Assembly: GCF_905196875.1 (NCBI RefSeq)
Contig: NZ_CAJJWO010000032.1
Coordinates: 1 to 56,946 of the forward strand
Direction: 5' to 3'
DNA from: an uncultured Parabacteroides sp.
GTDB lineage: Bacteria > Bacteroidota > Bacteroidia > Bacteroidales > Tannerellaceae
Length of the DNA: 56,946 nucleotides
The position numbers and the translations under genes were made by a program. A model generated the notes under the pieces. It had not been told where the DNA came from. It was given only the letters and a program-made list of their open reading frames with translations, and searched no databases. Below, one piece after another: positions 9,824 through 17,459 of the stretch; position 1 is the first letter of the stretch, and the number at the start of each line of letters is the position of its first letter.

Positions 9824-9832
9824 GCAAAGATA
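9824..9832 (-). promoter_or_regulatory. Candidate -7 box for ruvB-flippase transcript
   Basis: On the minus strand this reads TATCTTTGC, a full TAnnTTTG match. It ends only 7 nt before the first ruvB ATG (9817), so transcription would begin at about that codon. This favours the ATG at 9805 as the real start. Confidence 0.55.
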
Positions 9833-9882
9833 ATAAATATATCGAATACAATTTCCTGCCTTTGTATTTGCATTTACCCTAC

Positions 9883-9902
9883 GTACTAATTTGAATTAGT
9901 AC
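9883..9902. repeat. Perfect 9-bp inverted repeat in ruvB upstream region
   Basis: GTACTAATT, a 2-nt spacer, then AATTAGTAC. It lies 51 nt upstream of the ruvB -7 box and just before the phased repeat array. The same ACTAATT-NN-AATTAGT core recurs at 51779-51794 inside another intergenic array. Confidence 0.75.
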
Positions 9903-9908
9903 CGCAAC

Positions 9909-9996
9909 TAATCAACGGTCGATAACCATCAACCGATTGGCCGACAATTGTCAACCGTATGGCTGATGATTATGAACCATACGGCTGATAATTATC
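9909..9996. repeat. Phased 11/22-bp degenerate tandem array (four 22-bp units)
   Basis: Four 22-bp units lie head to tail at 9909-9930, 9931-9952, 9953-9974 and 9975-9996. Each is a pair of 11-mers. The first half follows AACCnnnnGGC (AACCGATTGGC, AACCGTATGGC, AACCATACGGC; the first unit is diverged). The second half follows YGAYAATTATC (CGATAACCATC, CGACAATTGTC, TGATGATTATG, TGATAATTATC). CCGTATGG and CCATACGG in neighbouring units are reverse complements. The array lies in the 354-nt gap between the divergent ruvB and lipoprotein genes. The rest of that gap (9997-10171) is AT-rich, and I see no clear promoter or RNA there. Confidence 0.8.
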
Positions 9997-10171
9997 GGCC
10001 GCTAAAATATTCCGTTTGTTGATAGATATGTATAGGATAAGCATTGATAATGAAAGGTATGGTTTCATAGCCGAAATATAGGGATAATATCCGTTGGATA
10101 CAACAATAAAATGAACTTAACGTTTACAAAACAATAAAGACTTATATAGAAAACAATAATTTGATAACAAA

Positions 10172-11128
10172 ATGAAAACTATTAGAAACCTGTTATCCGT
10201 GTTTACCCTTTTTGTTTTAACCAGTTGTGCACCCAAAGTCATAACAGACATCGTTAAAGTTTATCCGGTGACGACACCTCCTGAAAACGTGCTCTTATAT
10301 GAAGTAAATGATACAGTACCGAATACGGCAGAGGTAATCGGAAAAGTATCTGTAGTGGATAATGGTGCCTCAACAAAATGTAACTATGACCAGGTACTGG
10401 CACTGGCCAAGAAAGAAACATCCAAAAATGGAGGAAATGCGTTGGCACTTACCGACCATAAAGAACCCTCTATCTGGGGAAGCAGTTGCCATCAGATAGC
10501 AGGAATGATGCTCAATATAAGTGATACGGTAATCGATAGCTACCAACCAAACTCATTTATCGAAGCAAAGGAGATACGGACGGGGAAAGAAAGAAGAATG
10601 CGTCCCACAACAAATACCATCTACGCCAATATCGGATATGCCGGAATCATAAGTAAATATTATTTACCGTCGGGAGCTTCCGGAAATCCCAAAAGCGGCT
10701 TAGACTGGCAGATCGGGTATGAATGGGTTTCAAAGAGCGGTTTCGGTTTCGGAGTGATGTATTCGGGTTACCGGTCTTCCTATGATATATCGAGCAATAC
10801 GATTAATGTGGGGCTTACCTATATTGCTCCGCAGTTTGTCCTGAAACAAAAGGTTAGTGAGAAATGGCAGTTCCGCGAAAGCGTCGGACTGGGATATTTC
10901 GGCTACCGGGAGTCGCTGAAAGGGGAAAGCGCTTCTTTATCCGGTCTCGGCTACAACTTCTCGCTGGGTGTGGAATATTTACTGAGCAGCCATGTCGGCA
11001 TCGGTGCCAATCTGGGGTATCTCGGTGGTTCATTACCCGAGCAGGACGCGAGCTATAACAAACCGAAGGACGAACGGACGGGTATATTCCGCCTGACGTT
11101 CGATGCGGGAATTCGTTTTTACTTCTAA
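10172..11128 (+). CDS. Predicted outer-membrane lipoprotein with C-terminal beta-barrel
   Basis: A 318-residue protein of unknown function. The N-terminus is a lipoprotein signal ending in L-T-S-C (Cys at about residue 19), followed by a roughly 110-residue soluble region. From about residue 145 the sequence becomes an alternating hydrophobic/aromatic pattern (I-G-Y-A-G-I, G-L-D-W-Q-I-G-Y, G-F-G-F-G-V-M-Y) like an eight-stranded OmpX/porin-type barrel, and it ends in I-R-F-Y-F with a terminal Phe, as in barrels inserted by the Bam complex. A lipidated N-terminus joined to a barrel is plausible in Bacteroidetes. It is followed by an ABC exporter pair 55 nt downstream, which has its own -7-like box. 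No enzyme signature is visible. Confidence 0.7.
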   Translation: MKTIRNLLSVFTLFVLTSCAPKVITDIVKVYPVTTPPENVLLYEVNDTVPNTAEVIGKVSVVDNGASTKCNYDQVLALAKKETSKNGGNALALTDHKEPSIWGSSCHQIAGMMLNISDTVIDSYQPNSFIEAKEIRTGKERRMRPTTNTIYANIGYAGIISKYYLPSGASGNPKSGLDWQIGYEWVSKSGFGFGVMYSGYRSSYDISSNTINVGLTYIAPQFVLKQKVSEKWQFRESVGLGYFGYRESLKGESASLSGLGYNFSLGVEYLLSSHVGIGANLGYLGGSLPEQDASYNKPKDERTGIFRLTFDAGIRFYF

Positions 11129-11149
11129 ACGGAAGTAAATAAAATTTCC

Positions 11150-11157
11150 TACATTTG
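11150..11157 (+). promoter_or_regulatory. Candidate -7 box for the ABC exporter pair
   Basis: TACATTTG fits TAnnTTTG, 26 nt before the permease ATG. No good -33 element was found at the right spacing. Confidence 0.4.
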
Positions 11158-11183
11158 TTCCGGTAGATTTTAAAAACTCCTAT

Positions 11184-12146
11184 ATGAATAGTGCATTCCT
11201 TCGTTTCCGGCTTCGCCAGTTCGAAAAGTTTATCCGGGAAATACCTGTTATCTATCTGATCCTATTAACAGGTATTTTACTGATAGCCGGGATTGCGCTG
11301 TTTGAATTTTCAAAGGAACCGAAAGGGGGACTGACCACAGTCGCAGTCCTGCTGGCTCTTTTATCGCTGCTGCAATTGCGGAGGAAGGACTATCATTTCA
11401 TTTTACATGCGGAAGAGAAGGCATGGAAAGTGTTTTGTGTGGATTATTTATTGCTATCGCTGCCGGTTATCCTCATTTTACTACTACATTTCTATTGGTA
11501 TAGCGCGCTTATTATTCCGTTGGGTTGCGTAGGTATCAGTTTCATAAAACAGCCGTTTCATCGGACAAAACAAGGTGTATCCGTACCGAAATGGCTCCCC
11601 GCAGAGGCCTTCGAGATACGTTCGGGGATACGACAACACGGCGGCTTGCTGTTGGTTCTTTATATCAGTGCCTGGATCGGATTGTTTTTACCTTTTGCCT
11701 CATTGGCTTCACTCTGGTTTCTCACGGTCTTTATCTCTGAGATGTTTCGTTATTCGGAGTCTCAACAGATACTTTTTACGACGGAACTGCCTGCCAGACG
11801 TTTTCTGAACCGGAAATTGTTCTTAAACCTGAGACTGATCCTGTATGCGATAGTTCCGCTCTGCGTGGTATATGTCTGTTTATATCCGGCGCATTGGTGG
11901 CTGATACTCAGCGTCCTTATAGGGATCACACTGAATATCCTGTTATTCGTTACGACAAAATATGCTTATTACTGGCCGGATACAAAGATAACAGCAGGAC
12001 AAGTCCCCATTACCATAGCGATGTTGAGTATATTTATGCCGATGCTCACACCTGTTATCCTTTTTTTCCTGATCAGAAACTATCTGGCAGCCTGCCGGAA
12101 CTTAAATACTTACTTATATGCTTACAATCCGGAATCTGGAAGTTGA
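11184..12146 (+). CDS. Hydrophobic membrane protein, probable ABC exporter permease
   Basis: A 320-residue protein made mostly of hydrophobic helices (I estimate eight or nine), starting with an amphipathic N-terminus (M-N-S-A-F-L-R-F-R-L-R-Q-F). I recognise no specific family motif. The permease role is inferred from context: the next gene is an ABC ATPase that begins 29 nt before this gene ends, so the two are probably translationally coupled. That ATPase lacks any membrane domain of its own and needs a partner of this kind. The substrate is unknown. The pair resembles small ABC-2-type export systems. Confidence 0.65.
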   Translation: MNSAFLRFRLRQFEKFIREIPVIYLILLTGILLIAGIALFEFSKEPKGGLTTVAVLLALLSLLQLRRKDYHFILHAEEKAWKVFCVDYLLLSLPVILILLLHFYWYSALIIPLGCVGISFIKQPFHRTKQGVSVPKWLPAEAFEIRSGIRQHGGLLLVLYISAWIGLFLPFASLASLWFLTVFISEMFRYSESQQILFTTELPARRFLNRKLFLNLRLILYAIVPLCVVYVCLYPAHWWLILSVLIGITLNILLFVTTKYAYYWPDTKITAGQVPITIAMLSIFMPMLTPVILFFLIRNYLAACRNLNTYLYAYNPESGS

Positions 12147-12807
12147 ATATAAAAAGGAGTCCCTGATACTAAAAGGGATCGATCTATCGATGGAACCGGG
12201 TAAAATACACGGTATCGTCGGTCTGAACGGTGCGGGTAAAACCACTTTACTGAATACGCTGTACGGCTTTATTCGTCCGGTGAAAGGTGCTATCCTGTAT
12301 GATGAAAGTCCTTTACAAAGGCGGGATATTGCCTATCTGGAAGCCGAAAACTATTTCTACCCTTATATGACAGGCCGCGAATATCTGAGTCTTTTCCCGG
12401 CTGGGAAAAACGGATTTCAGCCAGATGACTGGCAAAAGCTACTCTGCATCCCACTGGATGATATCACGGAGAACTATTCCACAGGGATGAAGAAGAAGCT
12501 GGCCCTGCTGGGTGTCCTCAAACCGGATAAGCCTGTCCTGATCCTGGACGAACCTTTCAACGGATTAGACCTGGAAAGTACCCATATACTGACACTTATC
12601 CTGCAACAGCTGCGGGAAAAAGGGAAAACGGTACTGGTCACTTCCCATGTTTTCGAAACATTGACATCCGGCTGCGACTATATCCACCATATCAACAACG
12701 GAACAATTGCACACAGTTATACCAAAGATCGATTCGGAATGCTCCAGCAACTGCTCTACTCCACCATAGAGCAACAGACAGGGGAACAGATAAAGGGGCT
12801 TATTTGA
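12118..12807 (+). CDS. ABC transporter ATP-binding protein
   Basis: A 229-residue ATPase. Walker A is G-L-N-G-A-G-K-T-T (about 35-43). A degenerate signature motif N-Y-S-T-G-M-K-K-K-L lies in place of L-S-G-G-Q. Walker B is P-V-L-I-L-D-E-P-F-N-G-L-D, followed by the H-loop V-T-S-H-V-F-E. It is a soluble single-domain nucleotide-binding subunit that overlaps the upstream membrane gene by 29 nt, so the two likely form one exporter. The S-T-G-M-K-K-K-L signature is common in ABC-2 export ATPases. A terminator shared with the convergent GH92 gene follows. Confidence 0.9.
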   Translation: MLTIRNLEVEYKKESLILKGIDLSMEPGKIHGIVGLNGAGKTTLLNTLYGFIRPVKGAILYDESPLQRRDIAYLEAENYFYPYMTGREYLSLFPAGKNGFQPDDWQKLLCIPLDDITENYSTGMKKKLALLGVLKPDKPVLILDEPFNGLDLESTHILTLILQQLREKGKTVLVTSHVFETLTSGCDYIHHINNGTIAHSYTKDRFGMLQQLLYSTIEQQTGEQIKGLI

Positions 12808-12885
12808 TAGAGAGCACTGCTTAACCATTTAATAGAAAAAGTAGTACCGTAGCACAGTTGCATTACTTTGTCAGGCTGAATAAAA

Positions 12886-12923
12886 AAGCTGCCGGGCTTT
12901 TCGTAAAAAGGACGGCAGCTTTT
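12886..12923. terminator. Bidirectional intrinsic terminator
   Basis: A 9-bp stem (AAGCTGCCG at 12886-12894, CGGCAGCTT at 12913-12921) has an 18-nt loop, with an A run on the left and a T run on the right. It can therefore terminate both the ABC pair (plus) and the GH92 end of the mannan operon (minus). Confidence 0.85.
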
Positions 12924-12943
12924 CCTTAAAAGGGTTGCAGGTT

Positions 12944-15091
12944 TTATTCGGTAGTGATCGTCAACTGTTTTCCCTGCTTCAATAAATCGTGCGAGATAAA
13001 CCAACCATCGATCTTCCGACCATCGTAAGAGATGTCCGTTATCTTTTGGCCGTTGCCCTTTTTAACGATCGTGAACCGGGTTTTATCACCCAGCGTAAAT
13101 TTCACCTGGTCGAACAAAGGAACGGTTACGATGTATTCCGGATCTGCCGGCGAATAGGTGTATAAACCGATTGCGTTGAAGACATACCAGGAAGACATCT
13201 CACCGGCGTCATCCATTCCTGAATAAGCCAGTTTGTCCTTACCCATATCATAATAATGATTCATGATACTATCCAGCATACACTGTGCCTTTTCCTGCTT
13301 ATCGATAAAGTAATAAGTATAAGGAATACTATGTCCGGGCTGGTTACCATGGCAATAATTACCGATGAAACCGGTCAAATTGTGGGCTTCATAGTTTCTC
13401 CAGGGCTCGGTAAAGAGCGAGTCGAGCTTCTGTTCAACGGCCTTTTTGCTGGGATAAAGAGCAATCATTCCTTCCGGATCATGGGGAGCAAAGAACAAAG
13501 ACTGCCAGGCATTCGCTTCACGATACATATAGGCATAATAGGGATAGTAAGGATCGAAATCTTTGATCCAGCTGCCATCGGCTATCTTTCCACGCCAGAA
13601 ACCGGTTTCCGGATCAAACAGGTTCTTATAGTTGCCGGTACGTTCCATCAACGTATTATAAGTACTTTCGTCTCCCAGTTCTTTGGCTAACAATGCGGTT
13701 GCATAATCGTCGTATGCATACTCGACGGTTTTCGTTACCGCAGCTTTGTATTCATCCCAGGTAGGGACATTGGTGGTATCTTTTTCTGCAATCCAGCCTT
13801 GTGCGATATATTCGTCCAGATACGGTCTGCCGCCTTTTCCCGGAACAGTCGCATTGTTCACCAACAATTTATAGGCACGGTTCAGATCAAAGTCTTTCAA
13901 TCCGCGCAGATAGTTACCGGCTACAAAAGCAGAAGCATGATCGCCGTGGAAGAAAGTCGGCATATAGCCACCACGCTTTTCTCCTTTATCGGTAATCGAT
14001 TTGATCACGTCTACCGTTACATCCGGAGAGATCATTCCCAGTAAGATCAGCTTATTGCGGTAATCGTCCCAGAAAGACGGGTCGGTATAATAACGGAAAC
14101 CATTATTTACCACATTGCCCTTCACATCCGTATATTCCCCGTTCACATCGCTACGCAACACCGGCCAGAGGAAAGAACGATAAAGGCAGGAATAAAAAAT
14201 ACCCTTCTCACGTTCCGTACCGCCTGTCACTTCTATATTAGACAACAGCTTTTCCCAGGTCTTATCAGCCTCTCCGCTAACCTGTGCGAAGCTTTTATCC
14301 ATCATCTCCTTCTCCAGGTTCATCTTTGCATTATCGACGCTTACGAAAGAGAAACCGATCTTTAGTTCCAGAGGCTTGTTTCCTTTGCTGTCGGCAAAGT
14401 TGACGACCGAAACCTCGTGTTCACCGTTCTTTACCTGTTCGATATCATCGATCTTATAATTAGAAACCGCATAGAAACGGATATTTCCTTCCGCATCCTG
14501 ATTACCGGAGAAGGTATAATCGTCCACTTTCTGAATGCTCCAGTCTCTCACACCGTTGTTCGTACGTGTGATATCGACCAATACTTTCTTATCGTCTTCC
14601 GGACGGAAAGTATATTTATGATAAGCGCAACGAAGCGTAGAGGTCAGCTCTGCATTGACACCGTATCTCTCCAAAAATACCTGATAATATCCGGGGCGGG
14701 CCGATTCGTTGGTATGACTGTATTTTGAAGCATAATCGTCGGAAGAGACATCGCCCGTCACCGGCAGGATCGGAAGATGCAACAGGTTCCAATGCCCCTT
14801 ATTGGTATGCGAGAAGCCATAGATAACGGTATCTTCATACTGGTAACCGGCTCCGCTACGGAACTGGGTGACAGGGCTTAACTGAACCATCGCATTCGGG
14901 ACGGAAGAGCCGGGAAAGACTTCCGCTCCCCAGGTTCTCGTCTTCAGATGACGTTCGTACCCTAAATCTTTCGTTTCCCAAAGGGTTGCCGTCCCCAGGA
15001 AAGGATTCACATAATTTGTCAGTCGTTTATCGGGCTGGCAACTTACCATAAAGGCCAGTGACAGGAAGCCCGCTAAAAAATAGCTTTTCAT
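12944..15091 (-). CDS. GH92 family alpha-mannosidase-like enzyme with Gln at the catalytic-acid position
   Basis: A 715-residue lipoprotein (signal ending F-M-V-S-C, Cys18) that starts the GH92 fold at once with Y-V-N-P-F-L-G-T. GH92 enzymes are Ca2+-dependent inverting exo-alpha-mannosidases acting on yeast mannan and host N-glycans. The family hallmark G-N-E-P, whose Glu is the catalytic acid, reads G-N-Q-P-G-H-S-I-P-Y here: codon 584 is CAG (13342-13340). The downstream D-D-A-G-E-M-S-S-W motif (627-635) is retained. From memory, the same Glu-to-Gln change is described in a GH92 enzyme that cleaves mannose-1-phosphate-6-mannose, where the phosphate leaving group needs no protonation. I therefore infer a phosphomannose 'uncapping' role. 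Loss of activity is the alternative. It is the last gene of the mannan operon, 1 nt after GH76. Confidence 0.9.
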   Translation of the reverse strand: MKSYFLAGFLSLAFMVSCQPDKRLTNYVNPFLGTATLWETKDLGYERHLKTRTWGAEVFPGSSVPNAMVQLSPVTQFRSGAGYQYEDTVIYGFSHTNKGHWNLLHLPILPVTGDVSSDDYASKYSHTNESARPGYYQVFLERYGVNAELTSTLRCAYHKYTFRPEDDKKVLVDITRTNNGVRDWSIQKVDDYTFSGNQDAEGNIRFYAVSNYKIDDIEQVKNGEHEVSVVNFADSKGNKPLELKIGFSFVSVDNAKMNLEKEMMDKSFAQVSGEADKTWEKLLSNIEVTGGTEREKGIFYSCLYRSFLWPVLRSDVNGEYTDVKGNVVNNGFRYYTDPSFWDDYRNKLILLGMISPDVTVDVIKSITDKGEKRGGYMPTFFHGDHASAFVAGNYLRGLKDFDLNRAYKLLVNNATVPGKGGRPYLDEYIAQGWIAEKDTTNVPTWDEYKAAVTKTVEYAYDDYATALLAKELGDESTYNTLMERTGNYKNLFDPETGFWRGKIADGSWIKDFDPYYPYYAYMYREANAWQSLFFAPHDPEGMIALYPSKKAVEQKLDSLFTEPWRNYEAHNLTGFIGNYCHGNQPGHSIPYTYYFIDKQEKAQCMLDSIMNHYYDMGKDKLAYSGMDDAGEMSSWYVFNAIGLYTYSPADPEYIVTVPLFDQVKFTLGDKTRFTIVKKGNGQKITDISYDGRKIDGWFISHDLLKQGKQLTITTE

Positions 15092-15092
15092 G

Positions 15093-16208
15093 TTATTTAT
15101 TATTTAATAGTGCGGCGGCTTCAATCAGCATACAGCCGCTTAACTGCTCAGTCAACCCGGTAGATGCTCCCGGGGCTGTCCCCCAATAGATTCCGAATAA
15201 AACACTCGATTTATTTGTCCCCCGCGTCCAGAGCGCTTCTGCATTTACGTTCAGAAATTGCATATATCGCCGTTTGGCTGCAACATCCAAACGATCCTGT
15301 TGGATCAGTTCTACAAAATAACGAATAAAAATCCCTTTAAACAATCCTCCATCCCCTGATCCTTCGTCTTTGAGGATAGAATTATTCACCAATGTGCTGA
15401 TTGTATAATCGGCTGCTAAAACGGCATCGTTCAGATAGCTTTTTTCTCCCAAGATCTTATACAATTCTACTGCCGAACCGATGAATGTTCCTTCATTGTA
15501 AGTAAATATCCAATCTTTCTGTATCTCTCCGGTATTGCTGTTTATATTATCATACACCATCCCGTTTTTACTGTTGAACAAGGTACTTTTCTCCCAGTTA
15601 TAGATCTTGAGCGCCCACTCCTTGTCGGCTTCGTTTCCGAATTCCTGAAACAGACGGGCTGCCAGGATGCAGGCCGGGCCGTTCGAACAGGCATTTTTAC
15701 TGTACTCCTTCCCTTTCACCCAGGTTATACCTCCCCCGGCATTCGTATTCCAGCCGACTTTGATATACTCCCAGATCTGCAAGGCCGCTTCTTTGTACTT
15801 CTGGTCTTTAGTGACCTGATAGGCACGAAGGATAGCCAGTGCATTCCACTCCATGTCATCATAAAAGTCATTCCTGAAAGTATTGCCGTTCTTTACCTTC
15901 ACGCCTTCAAACCATTGATCGAAATAGGTCTTGTACTTCGCATCCCCGGTACGCAGGCTGGCATCTACCAACACATCCAATGCGTGGGCCTGGGGCCAGT
16001 AATGGAAAGTTTCATTCCCGTTGCTGTCATAATTAAAATACTTTCCTCCGGCATTCCAGAAAGAGTTGACCAATGCAGTGGTACTGCTATCGGCGGCGGC
16101 ATACCAGTCGATGCCTTCACCTTCATCGGGATTCACCGGATTATTGTCGTCGTCGCCACATGCCCAAAACCAAAGGGGGAGAAATAAGAAAAGGAGAATA
16201 TTCTTCAT
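15093..16208 (-). CDS. GH76 endo-alpha-1,6-mannanase, surface lipoprotein
   Basis: A 371-residue lipoprotein. The signal ends in W-F-W-A-C and is followed directly by G-D-D-D-N, an acidic stretch like the Bacteroidetes lipoprotein export signal, so a cell-surface location is likely. The paired catalytic aspartates are in Y-D-D-M-E-W-N-A-L (about residues 117-118), the classical GH76 site, and the alpha/alpha-barrel continues with W-V-K-G-K-E-Y-S-K-N-A-C. GH76 cleaves the alpha-1,6-mannan backbone of yeast mannan after side chains are trimmed. I chose the ATG at 16208. An in-frame TTG at 16226 would add six residues but no better signal. It sits between a SusE-like gene, separated by a long hairpin, and the GH92 gene. 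Confidence 0.9.
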   Translation of the reverse strand: MKNILLFLFLPLWFWACGDDDNNPVNPDEGEGIDWYAAADSSTTALVNSFWNAGGKYFNYDSNGNETFHYWPQAHALDVLVDASLRTGDAKYKTYFDQWFEGVKVKNGNTFRNDFYDDMEWNALAILRAYQVTKDQKYKEAALQIWEYIKVGWNTNAGGGITWVKGKEYSKNACSNGPACILAARLFQEFGNEADKEWALKIYNWEKSTLFNSKNGMVYDNINSNTGEIQKDWIFTYNEGTFIGSAVELYKILGEKSYLNDAVLAADYTISTLVNNSILKDEGSGDGGLFKGIFIRYFVELIQQDRLDVAAKRRYMQFLNVNAEALWTRGTNKSSVLFGIYWGTAPGASTGLTEQLSGCMLIEAAALLNNK

Positions 16209-16232
16209 GTTATTATCTTTACTCAAGTAAAA

Positions 16233-16292
16233 AAGAAGAACCGGAAATGAGGTAAACCTCTTTTATTGTAACAGAAATTCCCGGTTCTTCTT
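16233..16292 (-). terminator. Intra-operon hairpin with U tract (attenuator or processing site)
   Basis: A 12-bp perfect stem (AAGAAGAACCGG at 16233-16244, CCGGTTCTTCTT at 16281-16292) encloses a small inner hairpin (GAGG-TAAA-CCTC, 16249-16260). On the minus strand it follows the SusE-like stop and ends in a U run directly before the GH76 start. The position suggests partial termination or 3'-end stabilisation, so that surface-protein genes are expressed above the glycosidase genes. Confidence 0.75.
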
Positions 16293-16307
16293 GTCTTTTA
16301 CTCTGGA

Positions 16308-17447
16308 TTATTTAACTATCGTATGTGTATAAGGCTGATCAGCCGTCAGATAAATAGTATAAGTTGCCGGAACACCATCAAAGTCTCCCATCAGCTTCCA
16401 TTTATTTTCCCACTGGGAAGTCTCATTAAACATTTGCAGGTAGTAATACGTTTCGGGGCTGGACGCCGTCGGACGTGAGTCGGTCTGGTTCAATGTTCCC
16501 CAATCGACTTCCTTCTCTGCATCGGCACCATTATTTTCCTGAATAAACATTCTGAACTTATAACGTTCGTCTTTACCCCAGCTCTCTTCCTTGAAGTTCA
16601 CGGTTGCCTTTGCCTGGAATACACCATAACCTACATAAGGCAGTTCAAACAGGATTTTATCGTCCGGACAGAAATAGAAGCCGATCTTATTGACCAGTGT
16701 ATAGGTACAAGCACCGGTGTTAAAGTCTAATGTGATCCGGTAGACACCATCTTTAGGAACTGTTGTCGCTCCATTTTCCTTAATAACGCCGTCGGCTGTA
16801 TAGAATACTCTTGTCGTTCCTGATTTGCCGTCAGTAAAATTGAATGATTTACCGGCTGCCAGCTTGGTATATACTTCAAACTCGCCACCTGCTACCGCTT
16901 TCATTTTATGTGCCTTTGCCAGGTCTGCACCGCCTTCGGAAGCTTCACCGGTTACATATACATCGATAGGAACATCTTCAAATCCGGCTAGGCGGGTAAC
17001 TGTGATCTTGTTTTCCACACTCGATTTCATGCTTTGCATTCCTTTGGTAGAGAATACAGTCCATTTGAATGTGCCTGTATCGGCAGGTTTAATACCTACT
17101 TTTCCTGCAATCTGATTCAACATTTTATGAGTAACGGTTGCAAAATTGTTGTACCCGTTATTATTAGCAGACATCACATAAACAGGTTTTGAAAAGTCAC
17201 CGTCCGCTTTATCAAAAGCAATCTGATAAAGAGCCGTACCGGCTTCTTCCGCATTGGCTGCATTCCATTCAAAATAGACACTGGCCGATGCAGATGCTTC
17301 CAGCACAACCGATTTGCCATCCGCAGGTTCGAGCAATGTATTCACACTTGCCAAACGACCGTCAGTGTCTCCCATATTATCATTACATCCCATGAATACC
17401 AGCGCAACAGAGCTGACAAGCATCAGTTTTTTTAATATCGCTTTCAT
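16308..17447 (-). CDS. SusE/SusF-like glycan-binding lipoprotein (paralogue 1)
   Basis: A 379-residue lipoprotein (signal ending V-F-M-G-C, Cys21, then N-D-N) with the layout of SusE family proteins: an N-terminal beta-sandwich (about 35-150) containing S-A-S-A-S-V-Y-F-E-W, a linker domain beginning T-R-L-A-G-F, and C-terminal starch-binding-like sandwiches. These proteins sit on the outer surface beside SusC/SusD and hold polysaccharide. Here the ligand is inferred to be mannan, from the GH76 and GH92 genes downstream. It is clearly paralogous to the next gene upstream over the first 200 residues (both have F-D-K-x-D-G-D-F-S and V-T-G-E-A / I-T-G-E-A). The C-terminal thirds differ more, suggesting different ligand preferences. 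Confidence 0.85.
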   Translation of the reverse strand: MKAILKKLMLVSSVALVFMGCNDNMGDTDGRLASVNTLLEPADGKSVVLEASASASVYFEWNAANAEEAGTALYQIAFDKADGDFSKPVYVMSANNNGYNNFATVTHKMLNQIAGKVGIKPADTGTFKWTVFSTKGMQSMKSSVENKITVTRLAGFEDVPIDVYVTGEASEGGADLAKAHKMKAVAGGEFEVYTKLAAGKSFNFTDGKSGTTRVFYTADGVIKENGATTVPKDGVYRITLDFNTGACTYTLVNKIGFYFCPDDKILFELPYVGYGVFQAKATVNFKEESWGKDERYKFRMFIQENNGADAEKEVDWGTLNQTDSRPTASSPETYYYLQMFNETSQWENKWKLMGDFDGVPATYTIYLTADQPYTHTIVK

Positions 17448-17459
17448 AATTCTTCCTTT

